This document shows, piece after piece, positions 7,181-14,322 of a stretch of 19,644 nt of DNA. A program made the translations under genes and the position numbers. Below the pieces are notes generated by a model. It was not told where the DNA came from. It saw only the letters and a program-made list of their open reading frames with translations, and did not search any database. Location: assembly GCA_002327525.1 (NCBI GenBank), contig DCWG01000098.1, positions 1-19,644 of the forward strand, written 5' to 3'. Source of the DNA: Gammaproteobacteria bacterium UBA2168 (lineage in GTDB: Bacteria; Pseudomonadota; Gammaproteobacteria; Pseudomonadales; Azotimanducaceae). Numbering within the stretch: the first letter of the stretch is position 1; every line of letters starts with the position of its first letter.

Positions 7181-7654
7181 ATGCAGCAACTGACGTTCGA
7201 GGTGAATGGCCGCCGGGAGGTGGTAGCCGTCGATGTGGGTGAGACACTGCTCGATTGCCTGCGTGAGCGGCTCCATCTCACCGGCGCCAAGGACGGGTGC
7301 CGGGAGGGCGAGTGCGGCGCGTGCACAGTGCTCGTCGACGGCCAACCCGTGGATGCCTGCCTCTACCCGGCGCTCGCCTGCGAGGGTGTCTCGGTACGCA
7401 CGGTGGAAGGGATCGGCACGCCCTCTGAGCCGAGCGATCTGCAGAAGGCGATCGTCGAGCATGCCGGGTTGCAATGTGGTTTCTGCACGCCAGGCATCGT
7501 CGTGGTGCTGACAGCACTGCTCGAGGCAGTGCCGAATCCTGGTCGTGCCAACATACAGACGGCACTGGCGGGAAATCTCTGCCGGTGCACGGGGTATGCG
7601 CAAATAGAGGACGCTGTCCTCTCGCTCGCTTCCGGGGCCAAGGACGGACTATGA
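7181..7654 (+). CDS. Molybdenum hydroxylase 2Fe-2S (small) subunit
   Basis: The protein has 157 residues, standard for the small subunit. The N-terminal plant-ferredoxin-like domain has cluster ligands Cys40, Cys45, Cys48 ('CREGECGAC') and Cys60. The C-terminal helical domain has Cys99, Cys102 ('CGFC'), Cys134 and Cys136 ('CRC'). All eight ligands for the two 2Fe-2S clusters are intact. It relays electrons from the molybdenum site to the FAD subunit. Start ATG 7181 is preceded by GAGGAGGG at 7166-7173. The in-frame open region extends further upstream but overlaps the FAD subunit out of frame and is not coding. The stop TGA 7652-7654 overlaps the large-subunit ATG at 7651, indicating translational coupling and fixed stoichiometry. 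Confidence 0.95.
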   Translation: MQQLTFEVNGRREVVAVDVGETLLDCLRERLHLTGAKDGCREGECGACTVLVDGQPVDACLYPALACEGVSVRTVEGIGTPSEPSDLQKAIVEHAGLQCGFCTPGIVVVLTALLEAVPNPGRANIQTALAGNLCRCTGYAQIEDAVLSLASGAKDGL

Positions 7655-9933
7655 CCAACATCGGGAGTGACCTTCCCCGCGCAGACGGGTGGGACAAGGT
7701 CGCTGGCAAGAGTCAGTACACCGTCGACTATTCCGAGAGCGGCATGCTGCATGGCTGTGTGCTGCGCTCCCCTGTGGTTTGCGGGCGCATCGTCCGCGTG
7801 GACGTCGAGGCTGCCCGGTCGATGCCTGGAGTACGTGCCGTGGTCACAGCGACGAACGTCGGTAATGGCCGCGCCGGCATGCTGGTTCGCGACCAGACAC
7901 TCTTTGCTGATCGGGAGATTCGCCACCACGGCGAGGCGATCGCGGCGGTGGCGGCCGATACGCTGGCGCAGGCCCGGGCGGCGCGGGACGCCATCGAACT
8001 GGAAGCCGAGTCGTTGCCGGCGCTGACCACGATGGCGCAGGCGTTGGCAAGCGATGCGCCGCTCGTGCACCCGGATTGGGAATCCTACGCGCTGAACCCG
8101 ATGGCGGCCGAGCTGCGACGCCAGGGCAATGTGGCCGGAGAGCTCATCGCCGACCCGGATGGGGTGGATGAGGCTTTCGAGCGGGCCCACTTGGTGGTCG
8201 AGGACGAGTTCTGCGTCGATCGCCAGTACCAGGCCTATCTGGAACCGATGAGCGCTGTTGCCCGCTTCACCGACGGCCGCTGCATCGTTCGCACAGGCAG
8301 CCAGTTCCCTTACAACATCCGGGAGGAGCTGGCCGCATACCTGGACGTACGTCTGTCCGATGTCCGGGTAATCGGACAGACCGTCGGCGGTGGATTCGGG
8401 GCCAAACTCGGCTGCGGAACGGAAGGGTACGCTGCCGTGTTGTCCAGGGCCGTGGGCGGCCGGTCTGTCCGGGTGGTCAAGACACGCGATGAGGACATCG
8501 TCACAGCACCGGTTAGGGAGAACGCCGAACTGCGCATACGCACTGCGCTGGACGCCGAAGGAAACATGACCGCTCGTGAGTTCTCTTGCGACATGGACTG
8601 CGGCGCCTATGGTCTCGAAACGCCTACGTTTCCAAGCATCCTGTTTCACTTCGCCGCTGGCATCTACAGGATTGGACCGGTTCGCGTCCATGCCAGAGCC
8701 GTGTACACGAACACGCCGCCAACCGGCGCCTTCCGTGGCGTCAATGGACCCGCCGTTTACTTCGCAGTGGAGCGGCACATGGACAACATCGCCAGGCGAT
8801 TGAATGAAGACCCGATGGCGTTTCGCGCCCGCCACATGCTGCGGGACGGCGATACATTGCTGAACGGCCAGGCCTTGGCCGACGCGCATATCGCGAGAGA
8901 GGCATGCGAGGCAGTGCAGAAGAGCCTTCCCGCTGTCGGGGCGCGCCAATCAGGCGACAGGCTTCGCGGCGTGGGGAGCGCCACCGGGTTCTGGGTCACG
9001 AACCCGCTTCCGGGGTCTGTGACCATCACGGTGGGTGAGGATGGCCGCCTGCACGTGCTCACAGGGGCAAACGACAACGGATCCGGCGCGGTTGCCATGG
9101 GATTGACGCAGATTGTCGCTGAGGCGATGGGTGTGAGTACGGGGGAAGTAATCGTCGGGCTGCCGGATACGGATCTGAGCGGTTACGACAGCGGATCGCA
9201 GGGTAGTCGCACCACCCACATCGTCGGCAAGGCAGCATTGATTGCGATCGACGATTTGAAAACCAGGATCTTCGATGTCGCGCGACAGATGTTGCCGCCG
9301 GGTGCGAACGAGCTTGAGCTGGTCGGCGGTATGGTGCGGGCGGTAGGTATCGGCGACGCGCAAGTTCCGCTTGCAGCAGTGTTCCAGATGGCGAATTTCT
9401 CCAACGTGTCGCTGTCCGGCTCGGGCACCTATGCAACGACACCGCCCGCATTCACGCCCGGTTGTGCCGTCGGGCTCACGATGCCATCCCTGCTGACGCC
9501 GACCTACCATGCTCACCGTGCCGAGGTGGAAGTGGATTCGGTGACAGGCAATGTACGGCTGCTGCGCTACGTTGTGGCACAGGAGGTCGGCCGCGCTATC
9601 AATCCGGATGGGATCATGGGTCAGATTCAGGGCGGAATCGCGCAGGGTATCGGCTTCACGCTGACCGAGAATCTGCGCCTGGTAGACGGCCGCTATCTGG
9701 AACGTTCCCTTGAAGCCTATCGCCTGCCGCTGGCCCAGGATCTGCCCCGCGTGGAGGTAGTGCTTCTGGAACATCCCGACAGCGAGGGACCGTTCGGCGC
9801 GAAGGGTGTGGCGGAGCCACCACTGGTCTTCGCACCCGCAGCGATCGCCAATGCGGTGAGCGATGCCGTGGGTAAGCCGTTCTACAAATTGCCCATTACA
9901 CCGGAGGACGTGCTGTTCGCCCTGGACACCTAG
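7651..9933 (+). CDS. Molybdenum hydroxylase molybdopterin-binding (large) subunit, xanthine dehydrogenase family
   Basis: The protein has 760 residues, normal for this subunit. It opens with the Ald_Xan_dh_C hammerhead domain ('DGWDKVAGKSQYTVD', a form of 'D...KvtG.a.Y..D'). Cofactor-binding motifs follow: 'GQTVGGGFGAKLG' at 242-254, 'GAFRGVNGP' at 359-367, 'QEVGRAINPDGIMGQ' from 644, and 'GAKGVAEPP' from 716. The base-catalyst Glu of the family falls at Glu722. The CO dehydrogenase active-site loop VAYRCSFR is absent, so it should be a hydroxylase that inserts water-derived oxygen next to a ring nitrogen or into an aldehyde. The motif 'FRGVNGP' departs from the usual 'FRGFG.PQ', which may reflect a different substrate pocket. 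Start ATG 7651 overlaps the small-subunit stop. No XdhC-type maturation gene is adjacent. The substrate is unknown; an N-heterocycle is my inference from the hydantoinase-like neighbours. Confidence 0.93.
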   Translation: MTNIGSDLPRADGWDKVAGKSQYTVDYSESGMLHGCVLRSPVVCGRIVRVDVEAARSMPGVRAVVTATNVGNGRAGMLVRDQTLFADREIRHHGEAIAAVAADTLAQARAARDAIELEAESLPALTTMAQALASDAPLVHPDWESYALNPMAAELRRQGNVAGELIADPDGVDEAFERAHLVVEDEFCVDRQYQAYLEPMSAVARFTDGRCIVRTGSQFPYNIREELAAYLDVRLSDVRVIGQTVGGGFGAKLGCGTEGYAAVLSRAVGGRSVRVVKTRDEDIVTAPVRENAELRIRTALDAEGNMTAREFSCDMDCGAYGLETPTFPSILFHFAAGIYRIGPVRVHARAVYTNTPPTGAFRGVNGPAVYFAVERHMDNIARRLNEDPMAFRARHMLRDGDTLLNGQALADAHIAREACEAVQKSLPAVGARQSGDRLRGVGSATGFWVTNPLPGSVTITVGEDGRLHVLTGANDNGSGAVAMGLTQIVAEAMGVSTGEVIVGLPDTDLSGYDSGSQGSRTTHIVGKAALIAIDDLKTRIFDVARQMLPPGANELELVGGMVRAVGIGDAQVPLAAVFQMANFSNVSLSGSGTYATTPPAFTPGCAVGLTMPSLLTPTYHAHRAEVEVDSVTGNVRLLRYVVAQEVGRAINPDGIMGQIQGGIAQGIGFTLTENLRLVDGRYLERSLEAYRLPLAQDLPRVEVVLLEHPDSEGPFGAKGVAEPPLVFAPAAIANAVSDAVGKPFYKLPITPEDVLFALDT

Positions 9934-10036
9934 CCCGCATATCTCACCGATTCGTTCAGTACGTCACCATGGGTCCCGCGACTGAAGCAGTGCAAGAACA
10001 GACTGTTCGGGAGTGGCGTGAGAGGCTGCTGCCCGA
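9934..10036. other. Short spacer after molybdenum hydroxylase operon
   Basis: No gene is supported here. A small plus-strand frame with an ATG at 9969 runs through into the receptor relic in a different frame and has no ribosome binding site. No clear terminator for the hydroxylase operon lies in this spacer. The first good hairpin downstream is at 10247. Confidence 0.4.
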
Positions 10037-10207
10037 CTGGGCATTCGAGGCGGCGTTAACTTCGACCAATGGTCCGTCACCACCTTCGCTGAGAACGCAA
10101 CCGATGCAGAGTACTACACTGGCACCCAGGAAAACTCCGGCGCCAGCGGCATCCGGCTCAGACCACATCCTTGCGTGATCGGAGCGAGTCTGCAATTCAG
10201 CTTCTGA
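10037..10207 (+). pseudogene. C-terminal remnant of a TonB-dependent receptor
   Basis: The frame ending at TGA 10205-10207 reads 'GVNFDQWSVTTFAENATDAE', then 'GIRLRPHPCVIGASLQFSF' at the stop. The pattern '.W.vtlFaeNatD.eY', then a 'rPr.iG..l.f.F' ending in an aromatic C-terminal residue, is the last two beta-strands of TBDR barrels. That terminal Phe is the outer-membrane assembly signal. About 55 residues survive, with no plug or earlier barrel upstream, where the molybdenum hydroxylase large subunit ends at 9933. It could be the other end of the receptor whose N-terminus survives at 5947, or a separate receptor. A hairpin terminator follows 40 bases later. Confidence 0.75.
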
Positions 10208-10246
10208 CGAACGCGAGTCACTGGTACTGATATCAGCTCCAGTAAC

Positions 10247-10296
10247 AACCGGGAACCCAGGCTCCACCAGGGCTTCCCGGTTGCACACGCTTCTTT
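10247..10296 (+). terminator. Candidate intrinsic terminator hairpin
   Basis: AACCGGGAA (10247-10255) pairs perfectly with TTCCCGGTT (10274-10282). CCC/GGG (10256-10258 with 10270-10272) extends the stem across a one-base bulge. The downstream bases include CTTCTTTGTT, a modest T-rich tract a few bases beyond the stem. It sits 40 bases after the receptor-remnant stop and probably once terminated that gene. It may now end the molybdenum hydroxylase transcript. Confidence 0.55.
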
Positions 10297-10299
10297 GTT

Positions 10300-10593
10300 A
10301 TGCGCCTAACCGATAGCAGCCCCCTCTCCATCAAGGGTAACGGTCTGGGCTTTGACCTCGAACCTACTATGGAGGAGCGGGAGCAGCTTGCAGAGGCCGC
10401 TCAGCAGTTCATCAAAGAACAGCTCGACGGCCTGGAATACAGGTACGCTGTGGATACAGACGCCGACCCAGGCGAAGGATTTCTTAACCATATTTCATGG
10501 ATAGCTAGTTTGTGCTTTGGTTTCACTCTTGTGTTCCTTTCGCCATTGCCTGGTCAGGCGGAAAACCCTGCGAGGTTCCTCAGTTCGTCATAG
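10300..10593 (+). CDS. Hypothetical small protein or gene remnant
   Basis: An open frame from ATG 10300 encodes 97 residues. Residues ~22-62 look protein-like, with a charged helix 'MEEREQLAEAAQQFIKEQLDGLEYRYAVDTDAD'-type composition. The tail after about 10490 is hydrophobic and looks like chance reading of non-coding DNA. There is no Shine-Dalgarno before the ATG. The end overlaps the convergent TetR gene by 40 bases, and a hairpin terminator lies just upstream. I do not recognise the family. It may be an eroded fragment of a larger protein. The antisense frame 10306-10491 is less plausible. Confidence 0.25.
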   Translation: MRLTDSSPLSIKGNGLGFDLEPTMEEREQLAEAAQQFIKEQLDGLEYRYAVDTDADPGEGFLNHISWIASLCFGFTLVFLSPLPGQAENPARFLSSS

Positions 10594-11183
10594 AAAAGGC
10601 GCTGCGCCCTTTTTAGTTTCAGCCGGCGGTCGAAATACGCCGCGGTACGCAGCCCGATCAACAGCGAATAGCCGATCTCCGCAGCGTCTTCCGGCGTTCC
10701 GTGCCCGCCCGGTGCCTGCATGAACAGATTGACGAGGTAGTTCTTGCAGTAGTGGTCGAGCCTCTTCTTGTGATCGCGCAATTTTCTGTCATGAACGGCG
10801 ACTCCGAAGCACTCCAGCATAAAGCCGATCTCGGAACGCGTGATTCCCTTACCCGCGAAGAACAACTCCGCGAGCAATTCGATTTGTCGATGCGGCGGCT
10901 TTGACGTGAAAGACTCGAGCCGCTCGATTATCGTCTGCGAGACATTCTCGAAAAAGCGTTCGAGGATCGCGTCTTTCCCCGGGAAGTAGTACAGCAAGTG
11001 GCTGGCCGTCATACCGGCACGCTTGGCGACGTCGCGTAGCGTCGTCTTTGCATAGCCCTGCTCGATGATGCATTCATGGAACGCAGCCAGGATCAGCCGC
11101 CGTCGCCTGCCTCCCAGTGTGCCCGGCATCTGCGTGTCATTGTCGTCTTTTCTGTTGTCTTTTTTGTCGTTGACCGATGCCAT
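10554..11183 (-). CDS. TetR/AcrR family transcriptional regulator
   Basis: The protein has 209 residues from ATG 11183. After a Lys/Asp-rich leader of about 25 residues, the TetR DNA-binding domain appears: 'LILAAFHECIIEQGYAKTTLRDVAKRAGMTASHLLYYFPGKDAI', with the helix-turn-helix at about 45-70 and the usual 'YYFPGKDAIL' ending. The C-terminal ligand domain is unclassified but ends in a helix expected for dimerisation. A GTG at 11204 would add seven residues. Neither start has a strong ribosome binding site. It is the last gene of the minus-strand operon, 24 bases after the SDR stop, so it may autoregulate the operon. The palindrome at 14010-14026, between this operon and the divergent receptor genes, is the obvious candidate operator. 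Its ligand may be an acyl-CoA intermediate (inference). Confidence 0.85.
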   Translation of the reverse strand: MASVNDKKDNRKDDNDTQMPGTLGGRRRRLILAAFHECIIEQGYAKTTLRDVAKRAGMTASHLLYYFPGKDAILERFFENVSQTIIERLESFTSKPPHRQIELLAELFFAGKGITRSEIGFMLECFGVAVHDRKLRDHKKRLDHYCKNYLVNLFMQAPGGHGTPEDAAEIGYSLLIGLRTAAYFDRRLKLKRAQRLFYDELRNLAGFSA

Positions 11184-11207
11184 GGACGTGTAGCCTGAAT
11201 ACACTGT

Positions 11208-11960
11208 TTACATTTGACTCGACTCGCCGCCGTCGATAACGAAAACGCTCCCGGTCACGAAATCGGACAGCGGAGAGGCCAGGTAGCATACAAGAGGGCC
11301 AATCTCGTCACTTTCGCCCATGCGCTTCGACGGAATCTTGGCGATCCGACTTGCGAGAATGTCCGGTGAGTTTAGTACCGCCCGTTGTGCATCGGTAACG
11401 AAGGCGCCAGGTGCAATTGCGTTTACCTGTACACCTTTGCGAGCAAGTTCGGCGGCCAGGGACTTGGTGAACTGCAATACGGCTCCTTTGGAGGAGGAGT
11501 AGGCGACGAGCAGGCGCTTGCCGAGTATTCCGGACGTCGATGCAACGTTGATGATCTTGCCCGAACCCTGTTCGACCATGATCCGGCCGGCTGCCTTTGC
11601 CAGCATGGCGGGCGCGGTCACGTTCACCGTAAATACATCGTCCCAGACCTCGTCATCCTGATCCAGGAACGACCCGGCAGGCGCGATCCCGGCATTATTG
11701 ACGACGATATCCAACTGGCCGAATTCGTGAACCGCCTGCGTAGGCAGGGCTGCGACGGCTTCGAGGTCCTTCATGTCGCACGGGCATGCGCGTATCGCGT
11801 CCGGGTTTGCCGCCTCGAGCTTCTCCAGGTTCTCAACCGTTCGGGCGGCCGCCAGGAGCCGGCAGCCCTCGGCCGCAAGCGCCTGGGCTGCAGCCATTCC
11901 GAGGCCACGGCTCGCACCGGTTACGATCGCTACTTTGCCTTCGAGTTGCATGTCAATCAT
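11208..11960 (-). CDS. Short-chain dehydrogenase/reductase (SDR), classical type
   Basis: The protein has 250 residues, the classical SDR length. The cofactor motif 'TGASRGLG' is at 14-21, 'NNAG' at 88-91, the catalytic Ser in 'STSG' at about 143, and 'YSSSK' gives Tyr154 and Lys158. The 'PGAFVTDAQ' segment and the terminal 'SDFVTGSVFVIDGG' are typical. The residues following the second beta-strand ('LLAAARTVENLEKL') lack an acidic residue at the strand end and carry Arg, which favours NADP(H) over NAD(H). It would oxidise or reduce a hydroxyl/keto group, plausibly a 3-hydroxyacyl-CoA-like or ring alcohol step next to the acyl-CoA dehydrogenase and crotonase. Start ATG 11960 overlaps the acyl-CoA dehydrogenase stop by four bases. 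An alternative ATG lies three codons in. Confidence 0.88.
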   Translation of the reverse strand: MIDMQLEGKVAIVTGASRGLGMAAAQALAAEGCRLLAAARTVENLEKLEAANPDAIRACPCDMKDLEAVAALPTQAVHEFGQLDIVVNNAGIAPAGSFLDQDDEVWDDVFTVNVTAPAMLAKAAGRIMVEQGSGKIINVASTSGILGKRLLVAYSSSKGAVLQFTKSLAAELARKGVQVNAIAPGAFVTDAQRAVLNSPDILASRIAKIPSKRMGESDEIGPLVCYLASPLSDFVTGSVFVIDGGESSQM

Positions 11961-13087
11961 GGCACCCTGTCAGCAAGTTCTTTGGCTATGCCCAGCCGCA
12001 ACACTTCCGAGGCACCTTCATAGATACGCATCGGCCGCGCCTGCCGGTACAGTCGTTCCATCTTGGTGCCGACGACCAGGCCAAACCGGCCCATGACCTG
12101 CACGCACCGATCGACTACACGTGACGCCATTTCGCTGGCGCCGAGTTTTGCCATCGATGAATAGTTGACGCTCTTCACCGAATCCTCGCCGGCCATGCAT
12201 GCCGCGCGATAAGTGATCAGGCGCGCCATTTCGATTTCCGTCCAGCAATCGGCCAGCATCTGCGCCACCGGTCCCAGGCGAATCATCGGTCGACCGAATT
12301 GTTCCCGTGTGCGAGTGTGGCGCACGGCTTCCTCCAATGCCGCCTGCGCCAGGCCGACTGCCGCTCCCGCGACCGAGACCCGAAACACGCCCAGTGTGGC
12401 CAGCACGAGCCGCATTCCGTCACCTTTGCTGCCCAGGCGGGCCGTCGCCGGGATTCTCACATTGTCGAACTGCACCTCTCCCATGACATGCGGGGCAATG
12501 ATCTCCGGCGTCGGAACGACGCGGATCCCGGCAGCGTCCGCAGACACGAGAACCATCGAATAGTCGCTGCCGTCGCGGGCAAAGACGATAAAGTAGGACG
12601 CCGCGCCTGCGTTGGAAATGAACGATTTATCGCCGTTCAGGCAAAAGCCGTCGCCGTCGGTGGCGATTTCGGTCGTTACCCGCTTGAGGTCCGACCCTGC
12701 ATCCGGTTCGGTCAGCGCGAAAGCGGGCAGACATTCCGCGCTGGCGATCTTCGGCAGCCAATGCTCACGTTGCTCGACCGAACCCGCGATGTTGATCGTG
12801 TAGCTGCCGATACCCTGCATGGCGAATAATGAATCAGCGTGGCAGCATTGCGCCATCAGCGCTTCGCGGACGAGACAGATCGCCAGCGGATCGAGTTTTT
12901 CATGTTCGCCACCGTAAGCAGCGGGCACCATCAGTCGACTGAGCCCGCTCTCGCGCAAGTTCTCAAGAATGCCCGTGTGCACCGTGCTCATGCTGTCGGC
13001 CTCGGGAGCAAGGTGCGCGATCGAGCGCGCGAACTCCCGGGCCCGTCCCTGAATAGCGAGGTATTTGTCGTCCAGTTCGAAATTCAT
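11957..13087 (-). CDS. Acyl-CoA dehydrogenase
   Basis: The protein has 376 residues, the usual ACAD length. FAD-binding and substrate motifs are 'FALTEPDAGSD' at 123-133 and 'NGDKSFISNAG' at 151-161. 'RTREQFGRPM' in the C-terminal helical domain is the FAD/ETF-contacting segment. The catalytic base Glu of short/medium-chain enzymes sits in 'IYEGASEVLRLGIAKEL', with Glu357 in the 'YEG' position. The enzyme introduces a 2,3-double bond into an acyl-CoA and passes electrons to ETF in the cytoplasm. I chose ATG 13087. The longer open frame to 13180 overlaps the upstream crotonase gene and its extra residues do not look like the family. It starts 22 bases after the crotonase stop and overlaps the SDR start by four bases. 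The length specificity is not readable. A cyclic carboxyl-CoA substrate is possible given the neighbouring crotonase. Confidence 0.9.
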   Translation of the reverse strand: MNFELDDKYLAIQGRAREFARSIAHLAPEADSMSTVHTGILENLRESGLSRLMVPAAYGGEHEKLDPLAICLVREALMAQCCHADSLFAMQGIGSYTINIAGSVEQREHWLPKIASAECLPAFALTEPDAGSDLKRVTTEIATDGDGFCLNGDKSFISNAGAASYFIVFARDGSDYSMVLVSADAAGIRVVPTPEIIAPHVMGEVQFDNVRIPATARLGSKGDGMRLVLATLGVFRVSVAGAAVGLAQAALEEAVRHTRTREQFGRPMIRLGPVAQMLADCWTEIEMARLITYRAACMAGEDSVKSVNYSSMAKLGASEMASRVVDRCVQVMGRFGLVVGTKMERLYRQARPMRIYEGASEVLRLGIAKELADRVP

Positions 13088-13109
13088 ATCAGCAGGATCG
13101 CGGCGAACG

Positions 13110-13892
13110 CTATTCCTGATCCTCCGGTACGGTCCTACCCTCGAATCGAGGTCGTCGCTTCTCCATGAAGGCGCTTGCACCCTCGATCATGTCTTTTGAT
13201 CCGATGGCCTGTACCAGCATGCCCAGACCATTGAGGTGAGACTCACGACACTGGTTCCACCAAACGTTGGAGTTGATCTTGGCTATCTCGAGATAGCGTG
13301 GGCTCATGAAGAGTAACTCATCGGCCCAGCGGGTGACTTCTTCTTCCAGCTCGTCCCCGGGAACGACGGCGTTGACAAGCCCCATGGACAACGCTTGCTC
13401 GGCCGAATAACGTCGGCACAGGAACGCGATTTCCTTGCAGCGCTTCTCCCCGACCACCATCGTGAGGAAGTTGCTGCCACCCAGCACCGGTGCGCTGCCG
13501 ACACGCACGCCCGTCTGGCCAAAGGTGGCTTTCTCCGCCGCGATGGCGAGATCACATGCAACGACCAGTTCATTGCCGCCGCCGGCGGCCGCCCCGTTGA
13601 CAGCCGCGATCACCGGGCGCGGGCTGGTGCGAATCGCTTCGCACAACTTGAGAGATCCATAGAACATGCCGCGCAGCTCATTCGGATCCGGGTCACTCAG
13701 GTTCGCCAGGTAGCCGCCGGCACAAAACGCGCGTCCGTTGCCGGTCAGGACGATGACCCCGGCGTTGGATGCCTGCTCAATAGCAGCAATGAGTTCCTGC
13801 GCCATCTCCGCGTCGTAGGCGTTCATCCGATCGGGCCGGTTGAGCCTGATCCACTCCACCTCGCCCTTGCGTTCAACTTCTATACTCGACAT
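13110..13892 (-). CDS. Crotonase-superfamily protein, MenB/BadI-like branch
   Basis: The protein has 260 residues. The oxyanion-hole segments are 'GRAFCAGGYLANL' (from 53) and 'GAAAGGGNELVVACD' (100-114). The classical first acid is kept as Glu108. The second hydratase Glu ('FGQPE') is replaced: the sequence reads 'FGQTGVRVGSAPVLGGSNFL' (124-143). This 'FGQtG.kvGS' form, with 'VVGEKRCKEIAFLCRRYSAEQALSMGLVN', resembles naphthoyl-CoA synthase (MenB) and the ring-cleaving 2-ketocyclohexanecarboxyl-CoA hydrolase (BadI) more than a straight enoyl-CoA hydratase. A C-C bond-cleaving or condensing reaction on a cyclic beta-keto acyl-CoA is therefore plausible, but the MenB Asp in 'GSvD' is also missing. 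Start ATG 13892 has GAGGT 6 bases upstream. The open frame extends to 13916 without a better start. It is the first gene of the minus-strand operon, diverging from the receptor genes. Confidence 0.85.
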   Translation of the reverse strand: MSSIEVERKGEVEWIRLNRPDRMNAYDAEMAQELIAAIEQASNAGVIVLTGNGRAFCAGGYLANLSDPDPNELRGMFYGSLKLCEAIRTSPRPVIAAVNGAAAGGGNELVVACDLAIAAEKATFGQTGVRVGSAPVLGGSNFLTMVVGEKRCKEIAFLCRRYSAEQALSMGLVNAVVPGDELEEEVTRWADELLFMSPRYLEIAKINSNVWWNQCRESHLNGLGMLVQAIGSKDMIEGASAFMEKRRPRFEGRTVPEDQE

Positions 13893-14009
13893 GTCTACCT
13901 CGTTGAATTTGCGCAATTAAATAAAACGGCCGGGGCGTCAAATAGCGCTGCACCGGACGAGATTCTGGCCGGATCAATTGCTTGACAGTCAATGTTATTC
14001 TGTGAAAAC

Positions 14010-14026
14010 CTTGAACAAAGTTCAAG
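14010..14026. promoter_or_regulatory. Palindrome CTTGAAC-AAA-GTTCAAG, candidate TetR operator
   Basis: Perfect 7-base arms (14010-14016 and 14020-14026) flank AAA in the 200-base divergent region between the crotonase gene and the receptor remnant. TTGACA at 13982-13987 resembles a -35 box for the plus strand, but no good -10 at proper spacing was seen. Location and symmetry suit repression of both directions by the TetR protein encoded at 10554-11183. This is inference. Confidence 0.5.
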
Positions 14027-14085
14027 TTTCTTTATGCCGTTAATCAACAAAGTCTGTATCTGAACATCGGCAGGGGAGAACAACA

Positions 14086-14322
14086 GTGACGCTTCTTGAA
14101 GAAAGGCTGGTGTGGAAGGGCATTCTGGCTGGCGGTTATGGCGGTCTCACCATTACAGCTACCGCCCGCTTCGCTCGCTCAGCAGGACGGGACTAAACTG
14201 GAAAAAATCACCGTTACGGCCCGCAAGCGGGTCGAGAATCTGCAGGAAGTTGCGTTATCGGTCAGCGCAATGGGCGTGCAGGAAATCGAGGCCAATCTCG
14301 CCAGGTTGTCGTCAAGTAATGG
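14086..14322 (+). pseudogene. Truncated TonB-dependent receptor (N-terminus only)
   Basis: AGGGGAG (14072-14078) sits 7 bases before GTG 14086, but that frame stops after 36 codons. The recognisable protein is in another frame from TTG 14096: 'KKGWCGRAFWLAVMAV', a signal peptide ending near 'PPASLAQ'. Then comes the TonB-box region 'LEKITVTARKRVENLQEVALSVSAMGVQEIEAN'. Homology to other receptors, including the next gene ('LEEIIVTARKREESLQD...'), ends near 14322 after 'EIEANLARL'; the frame then runs to 14425 without similarity. Plug and barrel are absent, so no functional receptor is made. It is a diverged paralogue, not a recent duplicate, of the downstream receptor because codons differ throughout. 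A frame change near the start plus a large 3' deletion explains it. Confidence 0.7.

Noticed and set aside
7363..8949. Very long minus-strand open frame (528 codons) antisense to the molybdenum hydroxylase genes
   Set aside because: It is a shadow of high-GC codon bias. Its translation is His/Arg/Gln-rich with no family motif, and the plus strand has complete cofactor motifs.
7651..9933. Aerobic CO dehydrogenase (CoxL) identity for the large subunit
   Set aside because: The diagnostic VAYRCSFR active-site loop is absent. Only the general hydroxylase motifs are present.
13893..13990. TTGACG (minus strand, 13941-13936) and TTGACA (plus strand, 13982-13987) as promoters
   Set aside because: No -10 hexamer at acceptable spacing was found for either, so no promoter is annotated.
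14010..14026. KstR/KstR2-type steroid operator
   Set aside because: Arm sequence and the 3-base spacer do not match the known consensus motifs as I recall them. Only a generic TetR operator is supported.
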